From positions 336,231-400,230 of the forward strand of contig JAUHYZ010000001.1 of assembly GCA_030426245.1 (NCBI GenBank): 64,000 bases of DNA, read 5' to 3'. The first letter of the stretch is position 1. Each line of letters opens with the position of its first letter. Under the pieces are notes generated by a model. That model had not been told where the DNA came from and searched no databases. It was given only the letters and a program-made list of their open reading frames with translations. A program made the translations under genes and the position numbers. This DNA is from Alphaproteobacteria bacterium (GTDB lineage: Bacteria; Pseudomonadota; Alphaproteobacteria; Sphingomonadales; Sphingomonadaceae). Positions 57,196-64,000 of the stretch are shown here, one piece after another.

Positions 57196-58341
57196 ATGAC
57201 TGAACAGACTGCGCGTCCGGCAATCAAGCCGGAGCGACCTTATTTTTCTTCCGGACCCTGCGCGAAGCCGCCGGGATACACCCCTTCAAATCTTGCGACA
57301 GATTCGCTTGGCCGTTCGCATCGCGCGAAAATCGGCAAGGAACGGCTCGGCTATTGCATCGATCTGATGCGCGAATTGCTGGGCGTCCCCGAAACGCACC
57401 GGATCGGTATTGTGCCCGGTTCCGACACAGGCGCCTTCGAAATGGCGATGTGGACCATGATGGGTGCGCGCGGCGTAACCACTCTGGCTTGGGAAAGCTT
57501 CGGAGAGGGCTGGGTGACCGATGCGGTCAAGCAGCTCAAGATCGATCCCACCGTCTTGCGTGCCGATTACGGCGAACTGCCCGATCTCGCGCAAGTCGAC
57601 TGGTCGAACGATGTCGCATTCACCTGGAACGGCACGACCTCGGGCGTCCGGGTTCCCAATGGCGACTGGATTGCCGACGACCGCGAAGGGTTGAGCTTTG
57701 CCGACGCGACCAGCGCGGTATTCGCTTGCGACATTCCCTGGGACAAGATCGACGTCGCCACTTTCAGCTGGCAGAAGGCGCTGGGCGGTGAAGGCGCACA
57801 TGGTGTGCTGATCCTTGGCCCGCGCGCCGTCGAACGGCTGGAAAGCTACACGCCGTCCTGGCCGCTTCCCAAGGTTTTCCGCCTGACCAAGGGCGGCAAA
57901 CTGAACGAAGGCATCTTCCGGGGTGAAACGATCAACACGCCATCCATGCTGGCCGTGGAGGACGCGATCCTTGCCCTCGAATGGGGCAAGTCGATCGGCG
58001 GGCTTTCCGCAATGCAGGCACGGGCACAGGCCAATGCCGATGCATTGGGCAAGATCGTGGATCAACGGGATTGGCTCGGCCATCTTTGCGCCGACGAAGC
58101 AAGCCGTTCGATCACCAGCGTCTGCCTCACCGTCGAAGGTGCGGATACGGACTTCATCAAGAAGTTCGCCGGTCTGCTGGAGAAGGAAGGCGCGGCATAC
58201 GATGTGGCCGGTTATCGCGATGCTCCTCCAGGCCTGCGGATCTGGTGCGGCGCAACGGTCGATACAGCCGATATCGAGGCCCTCGGCCCGTGGCTCGACT
58301 GGGCCTATGCCGAAACCAAGGCCGCGCTCGAAACCGCTTAA
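57196..58341 (+). CDS. serC: Phosphoserine aminotransferase
   Basis: A 381-residue PLP enzyme making phosphoserine from 3-phosphohydroxypyruvate and glutamate. It belongs to the class found in Alphaproteobacteria (opening KPERPYFSSGPCAKPPG) with the PLP lysine in FSWQKALGGEGAHG. AAGGAGAG precedes the ATG at 57196; the reading from 57136 overlaps the leader RNA. serA follows, so the first two steps of serine synthesis are together. Confidence 0.95.
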   Translation: MTEQTARPAIKPERPYFSSGPCAKPPGYTPSNLATDSLGRSHRAKIGKERLGYCIDLMRELLGVPETHRIGIVPGSDTGAFEMAMWTMMGARGVTTLAWESFGEGWVTDAVKQLKIDPTVLRADYGELPDLAQVDWSNDVAFTWNGTTSGVRVPNGDWIADDREGLSFADATSAVFACDIPWDKIDVATFSWQKALGGEGAHGVLILGPRAVERLESYTPSWPLPKVFRLTKGGKLNEGIFRGETINTPSMLAVEDAILALEWGKSIGGLSAMQARAQANADALGKIVDQRDWLGHLCADEASRSITSVCLTVEGADTDFIKKFAGLLEKEGAAYDVAGYRDAPPGLRIWCGATVDTADIEALGPWLDWAYAETKAALETA

Positions 58342-58412
58342 ATCCCGCAATTATCGCCATCTCCGCATCGGCGGGGATCCAGCTTGAGACAAATGTGATC
58401 GTCGCTGCCGGA

Positions 58413-58430
58413 TTCCCGCCTTCGCGGGAA
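58413..58430. repeat. Short inverted repeat between serC and serA
   Basis: TTCCCGC (58413-58419) and GCGGGAA (58424-58430) form a hairpin with a 4-base loop CTTC. The flanking CCGGATTCCCGC...GCGGGAATGG pattern is typical of dispersed intergenic repeats in Alphaproteobacteria. It ends 22 bases before serA, so full termination is unlikely; attenuation or mRNA protection is possible. Confidence 0.5.
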
Positions 58431-58452
58431 TGGCGCCTGAGAGGAACCAAAA

Positions 58453-60033
58453 ATGACCAAGCCCAAAGTCCTTATTTCGGACAAGATGGATTCGAACGCA
58501 GCCCGGATTTTCGAAGAGAATGGCTGCGATGTCGACGTGAAGCCGGGCATGAGCCCGGACGAGCTGAAGGCCGTGATCGGCGAATATGACGGTCTCGCGA
58601 TCCGCTCCGCGACCAAGGTCACCGAAGACATTCTCGAAGCCGCCACCAAGCTCAAGGTGATCGGCCGTGCCGGTATCGGCGTCGACAATGTCGACATTCC
58701 GGCAGCCTCCGCCCGCGGTGTCGTGGTGATGAACACGCCTTTCGGCAACTCGATCACGACTGCCGAACATGCAATCGCGATGATGATGGCCCTGGCCCGC
58801 GAGATTCCGCAGGCAAATGCCGAAACGCAGGCCGGAGAATGGCCCAAGAGCAAATATATGGGCGTCGAAGTGACGGGCAAAACGCTTGGCCTGATCGGCG
58901 CCGGCAATATCGGCTCGATCGTCGCCAGCCGCGCACTGGGCCTCAAGATGAAGGTCCTGGCTTACGATCCTTTCCTCACGCCGGAACGCGCCGTGGAAAT
59001 CGGCGTGACAAAGGCGGATCTCGATACGCTGCTGGCCAAGGCGGACTTCATCACGTTGCACACGCCGCTGACCGATCAGACGCGCAATATCCTCTCCAAG
59101 GAGAACCTGGCCAAGACCAAGAAGGGCGTGCGCATCGTCAATTGTGCCCGCGGCGGCCTGGTGGACGAAGCGGCGCTGAAGGAAGCGCTCGATTCGGGTC
59201 ATGTCGCCGGTGCCGCTCTGGACGTGTTCGAAACGGAACCTGCCAAGGAACACCCGCTGTTCGGCACGCCGAACTTCATCTGCACGCCGCATCTTGGCGC
59301 CTCGACGACGGAGGCGCAGGTCAATGTCGCCTTGCAGGTTGCGGAGCAGATGAGCGACTATCTCGTCTCCGGCGGCGTCACCAATGCGCTCAACATGCCT
59401 TCGCTGAGCGCGGAAGATGCGCCGAAGGTTCGGCCTTACATGGAACTGGCCGAAAAGCTCGGCTCGCTCGTCGGGCAACTTGCCCATGGCGAACTGCCCA
59501 AAATCAGCGTGGAAGTGGAAGGCGCCGCTGCGCAGCTCAATCCCAAGCCGATCACCGGCGCAGTGCTCTCCGGCCTGATGAAGCGCTTCTCTTCCAGCGT
59601 GAACATGGTCAATGCGCCGTTCCTGGCCAAGGAACGCGGCATGGAAGTGCGCGAAATCCGCAATGAGAACGAACACACGTTTCACACGCTGGTGCGCGTG
59701 ACCGTTGCCACCAGCCTGGGCGACCGTTCGGTTGCCGGCACGCTGTTTGCCGGTTCGCCGCGGTTGGTCGAAATCTTCGGGATCGGTATCGAGGCCGATC
59801 TGGAAGGCAACATGATGTATATCGTCAACGAGGATGCCCCGGGCTTCATCGGGGCGATCGGTTCGCTGCTGGGCAAGAACGGCATCAATATCGGCACATT
59901 CCATCTCGGCCGCCGCGAGGCCGGAGGCGAAGCCGTGCTGTTGCTGTCCGTCGACGCTCCGATCCCGGCCAACGTGCTGGCGGAAGCGGAGAAGCTGCCC
60001 GGCGTGAAGCTGGCTCGCGCGCTCAAGTTCTGA
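58453..60033 (+). CDS. serA: D-3-phosphoglycerate dehydrogenase
   Basis: A 526-residue long-form enzyme, first step of serine synthesis. It has a substrate-binding N-terminus, NAD-binding GLIGAGNIGSIVASRAL (about 145), catalytic Arg/Glu/His region (NCARGGLVDEAAL, CTPHLGAST), an ASB intervening domain, and a C-terminal ACT domain (about 455-526), the usual site of serine feedback. It lies downstream of serC and is probably cotranscribed. Confidence 0.96.
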   Translation: MTKPKVLISDKMDSNAARIFEENGCDVDVKPGMSPDELKAVIGEYDGLAIRSATKVTEDILEAATKLKVIGRAGIGVDNVDIPAASARGVVVMNTPFGNSITTAEHAIAMMMALAREIPQANAETQAGEWPKSKYMGVEVTGKTLGLIGAGNIGSIVASRALGLKMKVLAYDPFLTPERAVEIGVTKADLDTLLAKADFITLHTPLTDQTRNILSKENLAKTKKGVRIVNCARGGLVDEAALKEALDSGHVAGAALDVFETEPAKEHPLFGTPNFICTPHLGASTTEAQVNVALQVAEQMSDYLVSGGVTNALNMPSLSAEDAPKVRPYMELAEKLGSLVGQLAHGELPKISVEVEGAAAQLNPKPITGAVLSGLMKRFSSSVNMVNAPFLAKERGMEVREIRNENEHTFHTLVRVTVATSLGDRSVAGTLFAGSPRLVEIFGIGIEADLEGNMMYIVNEDAPGFIGAIGSLLGKNGINIGTFHLGRREAGGEAVLLLSVDAPIPANVLAEAEKLPGVKLARALKF

Positions 60034-60117
60034 GGCGCAGACGGCCCGAATTCCGTTCGTCCCACGCCGGCTCCTAAGCTGGTTAGGGGGCGGACGGAGC
60101 GGGCCTGTCATTCGGGG

Positions 60118-60140
60118 TTCGACAGGGTCAGCCTGAACGG
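60118..60140. repeat. Dispersed repeat fragment upstream of hisZ
   Basis: A 23-base element beginning TTCGACAGGGTCAG and ending CCTGAACGG. A related piece in reverse orientation (GAGTCCTGTCGAAGGG, 61394-61409) lies upstream of purA. Such elements are abundant between genes in sphingomonads. Copy number in this genome is unknown. Confidence 0.5.
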
Positions 60141-60157
60141 CTAATGGCCTGCCGGTT

Positions 60158-61270
60158 ATGAGCGATATTGACCGCGATCTGCTGCCCGAGGGGCTTGAGG
60201 ACCGGCTGCCGCAAAGCGCGGGGGCCGCCACGCGCGTCATGCGTGCGCTGCTCGATGTGATGGATTCGCATGGCTACGACCGGGTGCGGCCGCCACTGAT
60301 CGAGTTCGAGAAATCGCTCGCGAGCCGGATGATCGGCGTTCAGCCGCGGCGCATGTTCCGCTTTATCGATCCGGGCAGCCTGCGGACATTGGCGCTGCGT
60401 TCCGATATGACCCCGCAAGTCGGGCGCATGGCGGCAACCGCCCTGGCCAATGTGCCGCGCCCGCTGCGGCTGAGCTATTCCGGCCAGGTCGTCACCATCA
60501 AATCCGATGCGCTCGATCCCAGGCGGGAACGGCTGCAGGTGGGCGCAGAGCTGATCGGCAGCGACGGCGTAGCAGCCGCGGCAGAGATCGTGACGCTGGC
60601 GGTCGAGGCGGTTAAGGCCGCCGGGGCGGCCGGCGTCTCCGTGGACTTCACATTGCCGGATCTGGTCGATGCCTTGTCCGAAAAGGCGCTTCCTCTGGAA
60701 GACGGTGCGATCGAGGCTGTGCGTCGCGAACTGGACGCGAAGGACGCGGGCGCGCTCAAGTCCGCAGGCGGCGAAGCCTATTTGCCGCTGCTTTATGCAA
60801 CCGGCCCGTTTCCCGAAGCGATCGAGAAATTGGCGGCCGTGGATGCGGGCGGCGCCCTGTCCAGCCGGATAGAGGGGCTGAAGGAAATCGCCGCTCGCGT
60901 GAACGGCGCTGCGCGGCTGACACTCGATCCATCGGAGCGGCATGGCTTTGAATATCAAAGCTGGTTCGGCTTCACGGTCTATGCCGAGGGTATTCGCGGT
61001 GCATTGGGCCGCGGCGGAACCTATCGGATTTTGGGCGCGGACGAGCCTGCGACCGGCTTTTCGCTTTATCCGGACCCCCTGATCGATGCCACCAATGTCG
61101 GTGCGGGCGTCCGTGAAACGCTGTTCCTTCCACTCGGGCATGACGGCGAAGCGGCGGCGAAGTTCCGCTATGAAGGCTGGCGCACGATCGCGGCCCTGAC
61201 CCTTACGGATGACGCAGCGGCACTGGGCTGCACGCATGTGCTGGAAGAAGGCGAGGCGAAGAAGCTCTAA
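60158..61270 (+). CDS. hisZ: ATP phosphoribosyltransferase regulatory subunit
   Basis: A 370-residue HisS-like paralogue without tRNA synthetase function. It supports and regulates the short form of HisG at the first step of histidine synthesis. Class II synthetase-like motifs appear in RMFRFIDPGSLRTLALRSDMTPQVGRMA and ALGRGGTYRIL, and the anticodon domain is missing. Presence of hisZ predicts a short-form hisG elsewhere in the genome. It lies 124 bases after serA. Confidence 0.92.
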   Translation: MSDIDRDLLPEGLEDRLPQSAGAATRVMRALLDVMDSHGYDRVRPPLIEFEKSLASRMIGVQPRRMFRFIDPGSLRTLALRSDMTPQVGRMAATALANVPRPLRLSYSGQVVTIKSDALDPRRERLQVGAELIGSDGVAAAAEIVTLAVEAVKAAGAAGVSVDFTLPDLVDALSEKALPLEDGAIEAVRRELDAKDAGALKSAGGEAYLPLLYATGPFPEAIEKLAAVDAGGALSSRIEGLKEIAARVNGAARLTLDPSERHGFEYQSWFGFTVYAEGIRGALGRGGTYRILGADEPATGFSLYPDPLIDATNVGAGVRETLFLPLGHDGEAAAKFRYEGWRTIAALTLTDDAAALGCTHVLEEGEAKKL

Positions 61271-61310
61271 CGGCCCGTTCGGCATCGGCCGAGGCCGCGC
61301 CCGCTGGTAC

Positions 61311-61339
61311 TTGACTCGCGCTGCCGAAAGCCATTAACG
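61311..61339 (+). promoter_or_regulatory. Possible purA promoter
   Basis: TTGACT (61311-61316) followed after 17 bases by TTAACG (61334-61339). The -35 matches consensus well, the -10 only partly. Location 109 bases upstream of purA is reasonable. Confidence 0.35.
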
Positions 61340-61393
61340 CGCGCTCGCATCGAGGAGCCAATCGCGGCTTCTCCCCGTATTCATCCACTCGCC

Positions 61394-61409
61394 GAGTCCT
61401 GTCGAAGGG
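61394..61409. repeat. Dispersed repeat fragment upstream of purA
   Basis: GAGTCCTGTCGAAGGG, a reverse-oriented relative of the element at 60118-60140. The two copies flank hisZ. Confidence 0.45.
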
Positions 61410-61447
61410 CGTGTCGGATCCACCTGGCAGGGTGGAAAGGTACAAGC

Positions 61448-62737
61448 ATGGCCAATGTAACTGTGATCGGCGCCCAATGGGGCGACGAAGGCAAGGGCAA
61501 GATCGTCGACTGGCTGGCCAGCAGGGCCGATGCCGTCGTCCGCTTCCAGGGCGGGCACAATGCCGGCCATACGCTGGTAGTTGGCAATACGACCTACAAG
61601 CTCAGCCTGCTGCCTTCCGGCATCGTGACCGGCACGCTGTCGCTGATCGGAAACGGCGTGGTGCTCGATCCCTGGGCGCTAAAGGCGGAAGTCGAAAAGC
61701 TCACTGCGCAGGGTGTATCGATCACGCGCGAGAATTTCGCGATTGCCGATAACTGCCCGCTGATCCTGCCGATCCATTGCGATCTCGACCAGCTGCGTGA
61801 GGCCGCGGCAGGGAAGGGCAAGATCGGGACGACCGGGCGCGGCATCGGCCCCGCCTATGAAGACAAGGTCGGCCGCCGCGCGATAAGGGTGTGCGATCTG
61901 GCGCATCTCGACAGTCTGGAACCGCAGCTCGACCGGCTATGCGCCCATCACGACGCGCTGCGTGCCGGTTTCAACGAACCGGCGGTGGACCGGGCGCGTC
62001 TGCTTTCCGATCTCAGGGAAATTGCACCTTTCGTTCTGCAATATGCCGAACCGGTGTGGAAGCGCCTGAACGACGTGCGCAAGGGCAATTCGCGTATCCT
62101 GTTCGAAGGGGCGCAAGGCGTGCTGCTCGACGTCGATCACGGCACATACCCCTTCGTGACCAGCTCCAACACGGTCAGCGGAACCGCGGCCTCGGGCTCT
62201 GGCCTCGGCCCCAGTTCGACCGGATTCGTGCTGGGCATCGTCAAGGCTTATACCACCCGGGTCGGCTCGGGTCCGTTCCCCACCGAACTGGACGATGACA
62301 ACGGCCAGCGGCTGGGCGAGCGCGGGCACGAATTCGGCACGGTGACCGGCCGGCAGAGGCGCTGCGGCTGGTTCGATGCCGTGCTGGTGCGGCAAAGCTG
62401 CGCGATCAGCGGCGTGACCGGCGTGGCACTGACCAAGCTGGACGTGCTGGACGGCTTCGAGAAGGTGAAGATCTGCACCGGTTACAAATTGCGCGGCGAA
62501 GTGCTGGATTACTTGCCGGCCCACGCGGCGGATCAGGCCGAAGTGGAGCCCATCTACGAGGAAATGGATGGCTGGAGCGAAACCACGGCCGGTGCGCGCA
62601 GCTGGGCCGATCTGCCGGCACAGGCGATCAAATATATCCGCCGGGTCGAGGAATTGATCGATACGCCCGTGGCGCTGGTTTCCACCAGCCCGGAACGGGA
62701 CGACACGATTCTGGTGCGCGATCCGTTCCTAGATTGA
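61448..62737 (+). CDS. purA: Adenylosuccinate synthase
   Basis: A 429-residue GTP-dependent enzyme joining IMP and aspartate for AMP synthesis. It has [15 protein letters not shown] at the N-terminus with catalytic Asp, GGHNAGHT with catalytic His, [30 protein letters not shown] and the closing [10 protein letters not shown]. Full family length. The start at 61448 gives the standard N-terminus [10 protein letters not shown]. Confidence 0.97.
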   Translation: MANVTVIGAQWGDEGKGKIVDWLASRADAVVRFQGGHNAGHTLVVGNTTYKLSLLPSGIVTGTLSLIGNGVVLDPWALKAEVEKLTAQGVSITRENFAIADNCPLILPIHCDLDQLREAAAGKGKIGTTGRGIGPAYEDKVGRRAIRVCDLAHLDSLEPQLDRLCAHHDALRAGFNEPAVDRARLLSDLREIAPFVLQYAEPVWKRLNDVRKGNSRILFEGAQGVLLDVDHGTYPFVTSSNTVSGTAASGSGLGPSSTGFVLGIVKAYTTRVGSGPFPTELDDDNGQRLGERGHEFGTVTGRQRRCGWFDAVLVRQSCAISGVTGVALTKLDVLDGFEKVKICTGYKLRGEVLDYLPAHAADQAEVEPIYEEMDGWSETTAGARSWADLPAQAIKYIRRVEELIDTPVALVSTSPERDDTILVRDPFLD

Positions 62738-62769
62738 GATCGCGCGCAGCGGTCGCCGCAGCATCCCTT

Positions 62770-62783
62770 AAGTAAATATACTT
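62770..62783. promoter_or_regulatory. Palindrome upstream of the winged-helix gene
   Basis: AAGTA-AATA-TACTT, a perfect 5-4-5 inverted repeat. It runs into TTGACC (62782-62787), a good -35 element, although the -10 is weak. It may be an autoregulatory operator for the gene 69 bases downstream. Confidence 0.4.
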
Positions 62784-62851
62784 GACCTGATCTCTTTTTG
62801 TTCACACCCTGTTCCTACTTTGGAGTTGAGTCGGAACAGGAGGATCGGGCA

Positions 62852-63847
62852 ATGGCGCAGGCTGGTTTTGCGTATGAGGATGGCGGCGCGGAAGCTGCCG
62901 TCTTGGAACGGCTGCCTTTTGCCGTTTCGATCTTTGCCGATCGCCCGCATGTCAGGGCTGAGATAGGCGAGGATATTGTCGGCGCCGGGCTGAGAACGGG
63001 CCATTGCGGAGAGCTTTCGGTTTTATTTGCCAGCGATCCGATCGCGATCGGGGAGGTCGTGCTTGTCGATTGTCCGCAGGCCGATGAGGCGACGCTGGCG
63101 GCACTTGCAAGGCTCGATCTGCGTATTGCCCGCTGCGATGCGCAGCTGGTCGTTGCGACGAGCACTGATGCGCTGGACAATGTCTTCGCATGCCTCACCC
63201 GGTCCCGGGCGCAGATACTGGTTTCGCCGACGCGTGCGGAACGGATTGTCGCGCTTGGCGGGATGCTGGGGCGCAGTGCAGGATCTCGGCTGCGCGAAAT
63301 GTCGGAGGAGAACCGGCTGGCCTTGCTACGGCTGACCGAGCAGATCGAACAGGTTGCCCGGCAGCTGGGCGGCATGGCGGGCGCGCCCCATTCCAATGCC
63401 ACTTCTGCCGGTGCATCTTGGGCCGGTTTGGGCGAAGCTCCGTTGGAACAGACCTCCGCGATTTCCGCTAAGGAAAGTTCCCGGGTGGGGAAGGCGGCTT
63501 TGCCCGATCCCCGGCTCGTCCGCAGCATCCTGCGCCAACGGCAATTGCGGGGGCGCTTTTTCGATCCATCGCTGTTTGGCGATCCGGCTTGGGACATCCT
63601 GCTGGATCTGACGGCCGCACGTGCGGAGCATGCCCGCGTATCCGTCAGTTCGCTGTGCATAGCCTCCGGCGTGCCGCCAACGACGGCGCTGAGATGGATC
63701 GGGCAGATGGTCGATGCAGGGTTGTTGGAGCGCCAGGAAGACGTCACCGATCGCCGCCGTGCCTTCATTGCTTTGTCGGATTCGGCCGCCGATGCGATGG
63801 CGCGTTACTTCGCGGAACTCGGCACGGCGGCGGCAAACCTAGTTTGA
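62852..63847 (+). CDS. Winged-helix regulator with a receiver-like N-terminal domain
   Basis: A 331-residue protein. Residues about 15-160 alternate beta strands and helices like a response-regulator fold (FAVSIFADRP, VVLVDCPQ, AQILVSPTRAERIVALGGML), but I see no clear phospho-acceptor set. A helical/Ala-Ser linker follows, then a MarR/wHTH domain (about 225-325; VSSLCIASGVPPTTALRWIGQMVDAGLL, wing DRRRAFIALSDSA). GGAGGA precedes the ATG at 62852. The target genes are unknown. Similar fused regulators are, to my knowledge, a sphingomonad-group feature. Confidence 0.78.
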   Translation: MAQAGFAYEDGGAEAAVLERLPFAVSIFADRPHVRAEIGEDIVGAGLRTGHCGELSVLFASDPIAIGEVVLVDCPQADEATLAALARLDLRIARCDAQLVVATSTDALDNVFACLTRSRAQILVSPTRAERIVALGGMLGRSAGSRLREMSEENRLALLRLTEQIEQVARQLGGMAGAPHSNATSAGASWAGLGEAPLEQTSAISAKESSRVGKAALPDPRLVRSILRQRQLRGRFFDPSLFGDPAWDILLDLTAARAEHARVSVSSLCIASGVPPTTALRWIGQMVDAGLLERQEDVTDRRRAFIALSDSAADAMARYFAELGTAAANLV

Positions 63848-63901
63848 GGCTTTCCCTCGGGCGAAAGTTGGGCTAGTGGCGCGCCTCGCTTGGAAGCGAG
63901 C

Positions 63902-63977
63902 GGGCGATTAGCTCAGTTGGTAGAGCATCTCGTTTACACCGAGAGGGTCGGCAGTTCGAGCCTGTCATCGCCCACCA
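63902..63977 (+). tRNA. tRNA-Val (anticodon TAC)
   Basis: A complete 76-base cloverleaf. The acceptor stem pairs GGGCGAT with ATCGCCC, the D arm is GCTC...GAGC, the anticodon stem TCTCG/CGAGA holds loop TTTACAC with anticodon TAC, and the T arm has TTCGAGC. The CCA end is encoded. It reads GTA and GTG-type valine codons, 54 bases after the regulator gene. Confidence 0.97.
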
Positions 63978-64000
63978 TTTTCCTCGATTGCCGGATTGCG

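Noticed and set aside
63902..63977. tRNA-Val as an integration (attachment) site for a mobile element
   Set aside because: No integrase, and the sequence ends 23 bases after the tRNA, so no duplicated 3' end can be sought.

Overview
The window is a high-GC chromosomal segment, most likely from a sphingomonad (order Sphingomonadales, Alphaproteobacteria). The pointers are a ferulate-catabolism pair of the Sphingobium type (ADP-forming feruloyl-CoA synthetase plus hydratase/lyase), DUF3617 and short PilZ proteins, the tsaD-gpsA / hemC-hemD arrangement, an alphaproteobacterial-type leader in front of serC, and short dispersed palindromic repeats. Genus and species cannot be fixed from the sequence alone. 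I see no phage, insertion sequence or CRISPR array.

Region 1 (1-17 kb) is a biofilm-adhesin locus. A 2,885-residue adhesin is followed by an OmpA-domain protein, a TolC-type channel, a type I secretion ABC transporter, a SleB-like cell-wall hydrolase and an HlyD-type adaptor. The last three are joined by 4-base overlaps. Converging on this operon is a LapG-type periplasmic cysteine protease, and the adhesin carries a PAAG motif at residues 107-110, where LapG-type proteases cut. This is therefore a Lap-like secreted, retained and releasable adhesin system. The partner LapD is not in the window.

Region 2 (17-21.4 kb) is a Tat-exported molybdenum hydroxylase (2Fe-2S subunit plus molybdopterin subunit) facing its maturation genes (a MocA-like nucleotidyltransferase and XdhC). 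Region 3 (21.5-28.1 kb) holds an HSL-family esterase, a slipin/NfeD membrane-quality pair with a near-consensus promoter, a membrane protein and acetyl-CoA synthetase. Region 4 (28.2-31.9 kb) is the hydroxycinnamate cluster: a divergent MarR regulator, feruloyl-CoA hydratase/lyase and feruloyl-CoA synthetase.

Region 5 (32-47.3 kb) is housekeeping and envelope: asd, a TonB-like protein, PilZ, a small membrane pair, an OmpA-like protein, a polysaccharide flippase, gpsA, tsaD, hemC, hemD, a mitofilin-like protein, a UbiH-family hydroxylase, DsbD, two paralogous lipoproteins and a 35-residue membrane microprotein. Region 6 (47.4-55.4 kb) has uvrB, a DUF3617 lipoprotein, an alpha/beta hydrolase and a four-gene Anbu locus (ATP-grasp, alpha-E, transglutaminase, Anbu peptidase). 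Region 7 (55.5-64 kb) has a LuxR-type regulator with a degenerate receiver, an extensin-like protein, a serC leader RNA with serC-serA, hisZ, purA, a fused winged-helix regulator and tRNA-Val.

Starts were re-chosen wherever an upstream extension lacked a ribosome binding site or protein-like sequence. Several genes use GTG or TTG, and two short genes (35 and 43 residues) were read directly from the sequence.
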